A stretch of 64,000 bases of DNA, from contig NC_056408.1 in NCBI RefSeq assembly GCF_905147365.1, forward strand, positions 18,228,001-18,292,000, read 5' to 3'. The notes below the pieces were generated by a model. The model was not told the DNA's origin. It ran no database searches and saw nothing but the letters and a program-made list of their open reading frames with translations. The stretch's first letter is position 1; each line of letters starts with the position of its first letter. The translations under genes and the position numbers were made by a program. The DNA comes from Aricia agestis (taxonomy: Eukaryota > Arthropoda > Insecta > Lepidoptera > Lycaenidae). This document shows, one piece after another, positions 55,088 to 64,000 of this stretch.

Positions 55088-55247
55088 TCTGACAAAAGTT
55101 GGTTTAGCTATTCCACCAACAAGTGTCAGCGTCGAGAGGCTTTTTTTCTCATTAAAATTTGTACTCAACAATTTAAGAATGCGTTTGCAAGACTCCATAA
55201 TAGATGATGTAATTATTGTTAGAAATAATTGTTTGTATTCCAAATAA
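55083..55247 (+). pseudogene. hAT transposase C-terminus (dimerisation motif)
   Basis: The frame reads AIPPTSVSVERLFFSLKFVL then NNLRMRLQDSIIDDVIIVRN and a stop (TAA 55245-55247). This is the conserved hAT C-terminal dimerisation region (S..ERxFS, LR..L). The catalytic core is absent. Confidence 0.85.
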
Positions 55248-55249
55248 TT

Positions 55250-55788
55250 TCCTTAAATTTATGCCCCAGTCGGATCATTGTTGCCATTTAATAACGAGTA
55301 GTTGGGCTATTAGTCCCCAAAAATGTTGGTCCCAATGGGACGAATGACCTGAGATAATTAAAGTATTTAAACTAACGTTAATAACTGTTAAAGTCTCGTA
55401 AAACATTACATAAGGTTATAATTTTATAAATAGTTTTAACGAATGTAACTACACTGATTTCAGGCATTTTTAAATTTTAATATTTGATTTATTATATAAA
55501 AAATGTAAAATAATATATTTTGATATAAATTATAACCACAGCAATTACTTAATGTAACATAGGATTATTTTTGTTAAAAAATTGTAATATTATTGAAAAT
55601 AAGAAAAAATAATGTATGAAGAGTATTACTCATACTTCAATAATTATAATAATATTATTTGAGTTACCTACTGGCAATTCTAATATTTTCAAAGTGTATT
55701 ATGAACTATAAGTTCACAATTACAAGGTACACCTAAGATGTTTTATAATAAAACCTGTGAATTTATTTTATAGAAATAATCGGCCAAG
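55250..55788. other. hAT 3' untranslated sequence; no gene seen
   Basis: AT-rich sequence between the transposase stop and the next nested repeat. Confidence 0.4.
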
Positions 55789-56488
55789 TGCGAGTCGAAC
55801 TCGCGCACGTAGGGTTCCGTACCGTTAAAGAGGAAAAAAATGCCTATTTTTTTTATATGAGAGACCCCCTTAATTTTTTAGTTTATTTAAATATAATTAT
55901 TAATTATTGAAGTACACATAATATAATTAAGGCATTTATGTAAATTTCAAGTTACTAGCTGTTACCATTATTGATTACGAGCAAAAAAGGCAAAAAAAAT
56001 AACGTTTGTTGTATGGGGCTCCTTAAATATTATTTTTTTTGTTTTTAGTATTTGTTGTTATAGCGGCAATAGAAATACACAATCTGTGAAAATTTCAGAA
56101 GTCTAGCTATAGCGGTTCTTGAGATACAGCCTGATGACATACAGACGGACAGACGGACAGACAATGAAGTCTTAGTAATAGGGTCCCGACTCCCGTTTTT
56201 ACCCTTTAAACTCAAACTCAAACTCAAACTCAAAATTTTTTATTCAGAATAAATTTTTTCAAATATTCTCTGAACGTCGGGGCTACACAGATGCCTACCA
56301 CCGGTTCGGGAACTAACCCGGCGAGAAGAACCGGCGTAAGAAACTCGCACGGGGCCATCTTTTTCTAAAAAGATGGAAAATTACAAAAAATATATTATAA
56401 AATAACAGTGTCATTATGACTAAATAAAATACAACGAGTGTACAATTATTATACATATTATAATGAAACAGCTCTGCAGGGGGCGACC

Positions 56489-58330
56489 TTATTCCCATGG
56501 TGTACTATCATTCATGAAATCAGTAACTTTATAGTACGCTTTGGTACACAAACGTTCTTTAACAACTTTTTTAAATCTATTAATTGAGAGATTTTGAACG
56601 ATTTCTGGGATCTTATTATAAAGGCGTATACATTGACCTTTAAAAGAATTTTTGACTTTAGTAAGTCTAGTCACCGGAATTTCAAGCTTATGTTTATTAC
56701 GAGTATTTCTCCCATGGGTATCACACTTTTTCGTGAATTGATATATATTCTTTTTAACATATAATACATTTGATAGGACATATTGAGAAGCAACAGTTAA
56801 GATTCCAGTTTCCTTAAATTTTTCTCTAAGTGAAGTATTACGGGCCAACTTGTAGATTGCCCGCACAGCTCGCTTCTGCAGCACAAAAATTGTATTTATA
56901 TCTGCAGCATTGCCCCACAGCAAATGCCGTAGGACATAATACTATGAAAGTAACTAAAATACACTAGACGTGCTGTTGTTTCATCTGAAAATTTTCTAAT
57001 CTTACTTACTGCATATGCTGCTGAACTGAGTCTGTCGGCCAACCCAGCAATATGAGGGCCCCACTGAAGCTTGGAGTCTAGTGTAATACCTAAAAATACA
57101 GCTGTATCCACTAGCTCCATAACATCACCATTTAAAAGCACATTGGTTTCCGTTTGCCTTACATTGGGCAATTTGAATTTAATACATTTTGTTTTTTTAC
57201 TATTAAGTAAAAGATTATTAACACTAAACCAATGTACAATCTTTGAGAGAGCATTATTTACTTCGTCATAACACGCATTAAGGCGTTTGATATTGAATGT
57301 AAGAGATGTATCATCAGCAAATAATACTATCCCATGTTTATCTTTAATTAAGAATGGCAGGTCATTTATATAAATAAGAAACAGGAAGGGTCCTAATATA
57401 GACCCCTGTGGGACCCCCATTTCAATTTTTGCACCAGCAGATTTTTTACCATTTATCTCAACCCTCTGAGTTCTATTTGACAAGTACGATTTTAGGAGGG
57501 CGAGTGCTGTGCCTTTTATGCCATAGTGACAGAGTTTCCTGACCAATGTTTTGTGTTGCACGCAATCAAAGGCCTTTGAGAGATCGCAAAAAACTCCTAG
57601 AGCATCCTGCGACGTCTCCCAGGCATTAAAAATACTACTGATCAATTCAACGCCTGCGTCTGTAGTAGACCGTCCCTTTGTAAATCCAAATTGTTTATTG
57701 TGTAAAATATTATTTATATTAAAGTGCGTTAGTAATTGATTCAGTATTATCTTTTCATAAATTTTACTCAATGTCGGTAAAATAGATATAGGTCGGAAAT
57801 TAGACGGGTCCAACTTACTACCAGATTTAAAAAGAGGTAAAACTTTACTGTGTTTCATTAGATCAGGAAATACGCCACTTTTTATACAATCATTAAATAT
57901 AGTCGCTAAGTAGGGCGCGATAACATCGATTATAGATTTAATAACTTTCATTGATAGGCCCCACAAATCAGTAGTGTCCTTAATATTTAGTAAATTGAAA
58001 GTTTTTAAAATGTCTTCAGGACCTACTTCTTTAAATCTGAAGTCGATATCACATTCATTTACATTTTCTTTAAGTAACAATATATCATCATCAGGAGAGT
58101 CCTTCAGGTTACTTGTAATTGAAATTGAAACTGGAATGTCAGCGAAAAATTTCTCAAAAGCAGTCGCAACATCATTGTCGGAAGTTATATTTTTGTTATC
58201 TATATTTAATTTGAAATCTGAGTTGTGACTGGCGACTCTTCCAGTTTCACTTGCTATTATTTGCCACGTTGTCTTTACTTTATTTTTTGAATTCTTAATT
58301 TTATTTCTAATGTGAATAGATTTCTAATGT
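56489..58330 (-). pseudogene. LINE ORF2 reverse transcriptase, frameshifted
   Basis: The frame 58080-56896 holds RT motifs NFRPISILPTLSK, FCDLSKAFDCV, GVPQGSILGPFLFL and catalytic FADD (about residue 255). A frameshift near 56900-56930 moves the C-terminal 144 residues (56923-56489; VLQKRAVRAIY, RLYNKIPEIVQ) to another frame. Coding continues upstream of 58080 to the SINE boundary at about 58330. Confidence 0.88.
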
Positions 58331-58337
58331 AAAAAAT

Positions 58338-58694
58338 TTTTTTTTTTTTTTTTTAATGAAATAAGGGGGCAAACGAGCAAACGGGTCACCTGATGGAAAG
58401 TAACTTCCGTCGCCCATGGACACTCGCAGCATCAGAAGAGCTGCAAGTGCGTTGCCGGCCTTTTAAGAGGGAACAGGGTAAGGGGAGGGTAAGGATGGGA
58501 AGGGAATAGGGGAGAGTAGGGAAGGGAATAGGGGAGAGTAGGGAAGGGAATAGGGTAGGGGATTGGGCCTCCGGTAAACTCACTTACTCGGCGAAACACA
58601 GCGCAAGCGCTGTTTCACGCCGGTTTTCTGTGAGAACGTGGTATTTCTCCGGTCGAGCCAGCCCATTCGTGCCGAAGCATGGCTCTCCCACGTA
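58338..58694 (-). mobile_element. Full-length SINE inside the LINE
   Basis: Poly(T) at 58338-58355, tail core, GGGAATAGGGGAGAGTAGGG repeats, head with ACAGCGCAAGCGCTGT, and end GCATGGCTCTCCCACGT. AATTTTTT on both sides (about 58335 and 58695) could be a target duplication. Confidence 0.85.
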
Positions 58695-58699
58695 ATTTT

Positions 58700-60200
58700 T
58701 TAAGCAGCCAAATTTAAGCAGCCCTGCAGACTTGCTTAAATATTTTTGAATATAATCTTACATAGTTTATAAAGTGTTCACTTTGATTTATAGTTCTTTC
58801 ATTATAAAGGTCATACAGTTTTAATCTGCTTTTCATAATACCTGGTGTAGCCCATTCACTAAATTTACTCTTATTGTTTTTTCCAACTGTCTTAGAGGTG
58901 AAGGTAGTATCAAAATGGTTTTTAATTAATTTGAAAAGATTACCAAATGTCATATCTGGACTACTATGATATTCTAAATTTCCAATCTTAGATATAATTT
59001 CACCCCTAAACTTCTCAATACGTTTATCATTAATTGGAATACAAGTACTTTTGTTTTTACATACTTTTTTGAAATTCTTGTTCATGGGGAAAATAGCTCG
59101 TTGTCCACAGTGATCAGAGCTTAGTATGTTTAAGACTTCTTTCTTTAAGGAGTCTATATTGGTAAAAATATTATCAATGCATGGAAATTTTAAGGCCAAA
59201 CTCTACGGATTTAATCTGGTAGCATCACCCATGTGCGAGTGCTCGACCGAAGGCAACATGTTTGAACAAACAGCTCATCATGTTCTCTGGGAGTGCAGTC
59301 TCTGGCAGGACGAAAGAACTACAATGCTAAACAACCTACTCTGCACATCTGGTGTCGCATACTACGGTGATCTCGTGGACAGCGCTAGGAACTTCCGTGC
59401 CTTCAAGCGTTTTTGTCACAATTACTATTGGCAACAGTCTAACACAATAAATTAGTTTAGCTCTAGCATAGTAGTCACTATTATTATTAACGTAAATTCC
59501 CGTGGTGCTTCTCCCCTTCAGTTTTTTGACTTTCGGTCACTGCAACTTTGTGCTGTCTCCCGCTTTATATTGGGGAGGGAATCTGGAATTCTTCCTACTC
59601 CTCCTATTTTCTTCTGATTAATTTCGTTGCGGGTCCCAAGACAGCTTTAGCATGTCCCTCGGGCTCCCTGAGATCATATCAAAGGGTTTTCGTGGTTGGA
59701 TGCCGCTGCCGATCCTGGCGACACAGGAGATACAGTGGTGGGAATGTGTGGTGGGCCAAAGCCCGTTTAAAAAAAAAAAAATCAATGCATGTAGCAGAGT
59801 TGCCACTGATCCTTGTGGGTTCATAAAACAAATTTGTCAAATTATATGATCTTAACAAAGAAGTGAATCTAACAGTGGTTGAATTATTGTCTAAAATATT
59901 TATATTAAAATCACCACAAAGTAATATGTGTTTGTTAGATGCACTTATTTTTGTTAATAAAATCTCCATGTCCTTTTCAAATATATCATATAATCCTAGT
60001 GGAGGCCTGTATACACATATAATAATAAAGTTTCCCACCTCTACGCAGGCTATTTCAGTTGTTCGTTCTGTAGAGAGGCTCACTAAGTCCTTACGTTCTT
60101 TATATTTTAAATTCTTGTTAATTAGTATGAGTGAACCACCTCTTATGGCTTTTTCTCTGCAGAAAGAACTTGCCAGCTGGTGCATACTATAATTTAACAT
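58700..60200 (-). pseudogene. LINE ORF2 endonuclease, split by R1-type insertion
   Basis: The right part (60200 to about 59792) has RGGSLILI, ICVYRPP and CGDFNINIL motifs. After the 59184-59780 insertion the left part (59183-58714) continues with CIDNIFTNI and SSDHCGQRAIF. The halves meet exactly at the ATCAATGCATG duplication. Confidence 0.85.
59184..59780 (+). mobile_element. R1-clade LINE 3' fragment with poly(A) and 11-bp target duplication
   Basis: Plus strand, 5'-truncated. The ORF2 C-terminus (to stop at 59455) has the Cys/His motif MCECSTEGNMFEQTAHHVLW then EC, the C-x-C...H-x4-C zinc-binding style of R1-group proteins. A 3' untranslated region and A-run (59769-59780) follow. ATCAATGCATG occurs at 59173-59183 and 59781-59791. 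Confidence 0.85.
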
Positions 60201-60228
60201 TTTACATTTGGGTACGGAACCCTAAAAA

Positions 60229-61250
60229 TGATCACTTACCTCCGATACACATGAGTTATTATTGCGTGAAATTGAAGAACACAACAACACACATTATTGA
60301 TTAGGAGTCAACACAACAAAAACAAATCTAGGATTCTATTTGTCAATTGACAGATTTGCATGACGCCTCACGCAATTTAAATCTGTCAAATCCATACAAT
60401 TTAAGAAATGCATCTACGCTTCGCGTTGCGGTCTGAATTGACCCAAATGGGACGAAACGGCATCGACATTTAAAAAATTCCCGGCTTGTTCTAAATGCGG
60501 CGTAATCACGTAGGACGAATCGGGAACGACTCATTTAATTATTTATTTATTTTATTTATTTATTTAGATCAGGCACCATTAAGTACCGTGATAAACTGAT
60601 CTTATAAGGGTTGAGTTTTACTTTTTTTAAGGTACTTACAGGTAAAGATATACACCCTAAAGTTAATAATAATATCATAATATTAATACGCGAACGAAAA
60701 ACTTTGTAACCCTTTTTACGAAAAATGGGGAAACAAAATTTCATGCACCTAGCATGAAATTTTGCACAGTTATAGTTTATATGGTGAAGGAATGCATCGA
60801 GCTAATATTATTTTGAAATTATGCTCTTATCATACATTTTTTTAACAAATAAAACATTACACACACTACAACACACACAGATGAGAAATAACAGATTTTT
60901 GAGTGACAAGCCTATACATTCGAATTATAATCTTTTATTTATGGTTGAATTCTGTTGACAATAACTTGACAAATTGAAAATGGATTATAATTTTTATATT
61001 GAATCTAAGATACTATTAGACAATGCTTACACGGCCAGTCTGAGATCAGCTAAGTCCCGGAGACAAGAGTTGAAAAAAAATGATAAAGTTAATATTTTTT
61101 ACAAAATATAAGAAGGTAGTAGTCCTAATGTCGTTGAAACTTAGGTCGAATTTCGACCATAGGGCGATCTCTAGTAAAGATAATTATGTAGACAAAGCTT
61201 AGACACAGAGCGTGGACAAAAATTACGATGCGAATTACAAAATAGATAAT
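60229..61250. other. Right part of the hAT element; MITE arm remnant
   Basis: No gene. 60340-60445 matches one arm region of the MITE at 42356-42508 (ATCTGTCAAATCCATACAA, CTTCGCGTTGCGGTCTGAAT). 60545-60590 has an AT-rich LINE-tail-like stretch (TTATTTATTTATTTAGATCA). Confidence 0.5.
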
Positions 61251-61441
61251 AATATGACACTTACCTTTCTAATTAACCGGTTAATTTCGTTCTACTAAAC
61301 CGGTTTTACAGAAAACCGGTTTCATTCGATTGAAACGGTTTTAACCGGTAACCTAAACCTAAAACCGGAATTCAATCGGTTTCGGTCATTGACCCCAAAC
61401 CGGTTTGAAACATAAACCGGTTTCCGATCCCTGGTCAAAAC

Positions 61442-62278
61442 CAGCCAAGTGCGTGTCGGGCCACGCGCAATATAAGGTTCCGTAGTACCGCTATATGACT
61501 CCCTGCCCAAAACTTGTCATTTTCTATATAAACCGCGATTGACAATGAAGTGTCAGATGTTGTCAAATGTGGCTTTGTATAGAAAATGACAAGTTTTTGA
61601 CTGGGAGTCAATGAACGCTACCGCCATGTTTCGCCGAGTACAGTATAGTTTTTAATATTTTTTTAATGGTCAATGAATGTACATATATTTTTATAACATG
61701 TTATACATTACTAACAACATCATCTCAGTTACGTTTTTAAAGGAATTTAAATTATAAGTTCCTTTAATACTTCTCCGAACAGTTACATTTTTTAGTTGAT
61801 CGACTATTACTCTATAACTTATGAGGTCTTCTTAGCCGTGATAGTTTTTCTTTTAAATTCAGCATATTTCCTACTCCCGTGAATATTTTTCCAGAAGCAA
61901 CCGTTTAGCTGGTAGAACTGCAGGACTTTTTTCCACTTTAAAACCTCATATTTCACATCTCTAAATCGGAAAATGATAATATGTTATACTCATAATATTA
62001 TTTAAAAAAAAAACATATCCAACGACACCTCACACGGTGGGGTGGACGCGAAAAAAAAATTCATCCCCGCTAAAATATATGTAGGGGAGGTACTTACCTT
62101 AAACATTTTTTAAAGATCTTTTAAACCATTTTGTCGGCATCATTAATATGTGCATTCATGCCGAATTACAGCTTTCTAGGTCCTATAGTCTCTGAACAAA
62201 ACCGCGGACAGACAGACGGGCGGACGGACAAACCGAAACTATAAGAGTTCCTTGTTGACTACGGAACCCTAAAAAGAG
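61442..62278. repeat. GGCCAAGTGCGAG-type repeat with internal MITE
   Basis: Starts CAGCCAAGTGCGTGTCGGGC at the hAT target duplication and ends CGGACAGACAGACGGGCGGAC ... CTACGGAACCCTAAAAA at 62260-62276, so both ends of the family are present. A 113-bp foldback (61497-61609, ends GACTCCC and GGGAGTC, arms including AACTTGTCATTTTCTATA) lies inside. No coding. Confidence 0.65.
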
Positions 62279-62439
62279 ATGTCTTATATTATATATTTTA
62301 TGAGTAAACTAAATCACACGTGGCTTTTCACTGTATTCTGCACCGGTTGTATCACGGGGAGTGCTCTGAGGAATTGTTTGGAATTATACTACCTGCAACT
62401 TTTCGCACTCGTTCCACGCAAAAAATATACCAACCTCAT

Positions 62440-62560
62440 CACCCTCTTAAACGCACCTGTAGCTCTACTAATGTTGCGAGTGTCCATGAGTGACGGTAAT
62501 TGCTTTCTATCAGGTGACCCGTTTGCTCGTTTGCCCTTTTATTTACGAAAAGACGTAGAA
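62440..62560 (+). repeat. SINE/LINE 3'-tail fragment, diverged
   Basis: Plus-oriented tail core (TTGCGAGTGTCCATGAGTGA, TTTGCTCGTTTGCCCTTTTA) with substitutions, so an older copy. Confidence 0.7.
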
Positions 62561-62569
62561 TGTAGATAG

Positions 62570-63369
62570 TTAACTGATATCATTTAGGTAATAATCGTTA
62601 AAATACATTGTACATATTATACCATTTCTATACCAAACTGACATTCTATACTTTCAGGTATATAAGTGATAAATATTTTAATATTAAATACATGAATATA
62701 AGAATCAGTAGACAAATATAAATGTGTTTTTACTACGTACTAATCGTCACAATATCGTTTGTAGCATCATGTGGCGGTCGTCCTGAATATCATAGATTCC
62801 TATAAGAAAAGTCAATTGGTTACGATCGTTTTTAAAGTACTTGGTGATTGTTTAATTCAATTATTATTTCATTACTTTTTAAAGTTGTTTGGCGGGGGAT
62901 TTTTTAAATTTCTTAATTTAATTTTATTTCATACTTTTTAAACTTGTGTTGGTTTAAATAGTGCAGAATAATTCCTATCAACACGATCATATTCTCATAA
63001 TTACCATATTCTATCAATATCAATGTCCTTTTTGATGAGGCCGTTAATATGAGCCCAAACATGAAACCTCCCCTTTTGGGTTCATACGAAGCTCGGTTCC
63101 TATAGAATCTAGGTGATGCTGCAGCAGCAGCATGTAAATATTTATTGTTTATCTACTTCTTACTGGTTGTCGAAATTAAAATGAGCCCAAACACGAAACC
63201 TCTGCTCTAAGTTGGCGAGGAGTTGGATATCCTATTGATTACCAGGTGATGCTGCAGCACCAGGTCAACTTTCCATTATTATGTGTATACGTTTAATGTA
63301 TATTCACAAATGTCACGAACTATAATGAAATATAAAACCCATCAAACGACTACAAGTTACCAACGGCCT
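62570..63369. repeat. Intergenic sequence with ~125-bp imperfect tandem duplication
   Basis: ATGAGCCCAAACATGAAACC ... GGTGATGCTGCAGCAGCAGC (63050-63135) recurs as ATGAGCCCAAACACGAAACC ... GGTGATGCTGCAGCACCAGG (63181-63265). No gene is recognised. Confidence 0.55.
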
Positions 63370-63562
63370 TTCATGAACCAGATAAACCCTGATTGTTCAG
63401 CACTGAACAGGCTGATGATGATGAATTATATCTAAGAACACTCTCGATCATGTCAGCTTTCAAACAAAGAAAAAAAATCGGTCCACCCGTTTGGATGCTA
63501 CGATGCCACGGACAGATACACACACAGACAATCAGACAGACAGACAGACAGACAGACACGTC
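63370..63562 (+). repeat. Short repeat ending in (CAGA)n microsatellite
   Basis: Ends AAAATCGGTCCACCCGTTTG ... CAGACAGACAGACAGACAGA (about 63525-63557), the microsatellite-tailed layout frequent in moth repeats. Confidence 0.6.
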
Positions 63563-63569
63563 AAACTTA

Positions 63570-63759
63570 TAACATAAGCGGTATTAATTTGACTAAGCGA
63601 AAAATAAACTAAACTAACGACTAATATTGATTTATAATAAAATCCAGAACGAGCTTACAAAATGTGGATTGCGATTAATCTATTTCAGATATTAAAATTC
63701 TATCCGAGCGACTGTATTACTAAGTGAACGACAGGAAATACATAGCGGGCAACTTCAAT
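63570..63759. repeat. 190-bp dispersed repeat (second copy of 22141-22330)
   Basis: Same length and nearly identical to 22141-22330. Both copies follow unrelated repeats at their left edges. Confidence 0.8.
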
Positions 63760-63769
63760 ATTAAATATA

Positions 63770-64000
63770 CAGGGTGTAACAAAAATAAGTGATAATACTT
63801 TAGGGTGTGTACGTGCTCCTTGTAGAGAGTTCACTGTGAAAGTAGCAGCGCTGAAAGACAATTTTTTTTTTCACTTTTGTATGGGGAAACACGTGACGCT
63901 CGGACCCTTGCCCATACAAAAGTGTAAAAAATTTTTTGTCTTTCAGAGCTGCTAATTTCACAGTGAACTGTCTACAAGGAACACGTACACACCCTAAAAT
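63770..64000. mobile_element. MITE with long inverted arms, cut by the window end
   Basis: Starts CAGGGTGTAACAAAAATAAG. Arms at about 63804-63883 and 63909-63996 are near-complements (GTGTGTACGTGCTCCTTGTA / TACAAGGAACACGTACACAC). The right terminus lies past the window. A 35-bp terminal fragment of the same family is at 39689-39722. Confidence 0.75.

Larger units (their letters stand above)
56213..60211 (-). mobile_element. 5'-truncated Jockey/CR1-group LINE with nested insertions
   Basis: Minus strand. The 3' tail is a short (TTGAGT)n repeat, seen as AAACTCAAACTCAAACTC at 56213-56232. It covers part of the endonuclease (about 60200-58700, split by an R1-type fragment), linker (interrupted by a SINE at 58338-58694), reverse transcriptase (58080-56896) and C-terminus (56923-56489, frameshifted). 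The 5' end near 60211 falls within the endonuclease domain. Confidence 0.85.
55789..60228 (+). repeat. GGCCAAGTGCGAG-type repeat, split by a LINE
   Basis: The left part (55789-56212) starts CGGCCAAGTGCGAGTCGAAC and ends GTTTTTACCCTTT. The right part (about 60212-60228) starts TGGGTACGGAACCCTAAAAA. Joined, these give the usual TACCCTTTGGGTACGGAACC end of the family, so the LINE sits inside this repeat. Confidence 0.75.
54657..61433 (+). mobile_element. hAT DNA transposon, internally deleted, host of nested insertions
   Basis: Ends CAGGGATCGGAACCGGTTTT and complementary ...CCGATCCCTG, with several internal AACCGGTTT motifs. A perfect 8-bp target duplication GTCAAAAC (54649-54656 and 61434-61441) proves one insertion event spanning 6.8 kb. 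Its transposase gene keeps only an N-terminal piece and the extreme C-terminus. Most of the length is a later nested insertion (55789-60228). Remaining hAT sequence is roughly 2.3 kb. Confidence 0.92.

Overview
This window is a repeat-rich nuclear region from an insect, almost certainly a moth or butterfly (Lepidoptera). The evidence is its intron-bearing acyl-CoA desaturase genes of the moth type, a Kabuki/CsRn1-like Gypsy retrotransposon, and short interspersed repeats typical of lepidopteran genomes. All calls rest on reading the sequence and on general family knowledge; no database was searched.

The only host genes I can support are two tandem, same-strand acyl-CoA desaturase genes. Copy 1 has coding exons at 8348-8540, 11086-11260, 11633-11794 and 12230-12680 (326 aa). 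Copy 2 has them at 40411-40594, 42839-43013, 52921-53082 and 53560-54010 (323 aa). Intron positions and phases are identical, all three histidine boxes are present in both, and both reading frames are open across all junctions. The duplication also includes a TATA-box plus apparent non-coding leader exon (about 3608-3777 and 34609-34771), introns, and 3' flank. The repeat unit is therefore roughly 3.52-12.86 kb and 34.26-54.22 kb.

Almost everything else is transposable elements, many nested. Left of copy 1 lie a truncated LINE (1-2570, minus) and a 1.24 kb hAT-type element with a perfect 8-bp target duplication. Between the genes are foldback and tandem-repeat complexes (13.5-15.2 kb), a decayed Gypsy integrase with one LTR (18.9-20.5 kb), and internally tandem lepidopteran repeats (20.5-22.6 kb). 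A complete CsRn1/Kabuki-like Gypsy element with near-identical LTRs follows (22856-32581); its pol is split by a two-ORF LINE with intact reading frames. Further on are an RTE fragment and several MITEs. Copy 2 is swollen by insertions. Its second intron is about 9.9 kb against 0.37 kb in copy 1. It holds a 4.5 kb DNA transposon of unassigned family with about 350-bp inverted repeats, a second LINE with intact ORFs, and a perfect-arm palindrome inside a TA microsatellite.

Downstream of copy 2, a hAT element (54657-61433, 8-bp target duplication) contains a short repeat, which contains a LINE, which in turn contains an R1-type fragment and a SINE. Because the desaturase copies are paralogous, one often preserves the empty site for an insertion in the other. 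This gives internal evidence for MITE boundaries, target duplications, and at least one template-switch-like palindrome. The two desaturases probably act in the endoplasmic reticulum membrane on fatty acyl-CoA (pheromone or membrane lipid pathways); their regiospecificity cannot be read from sequence alone.
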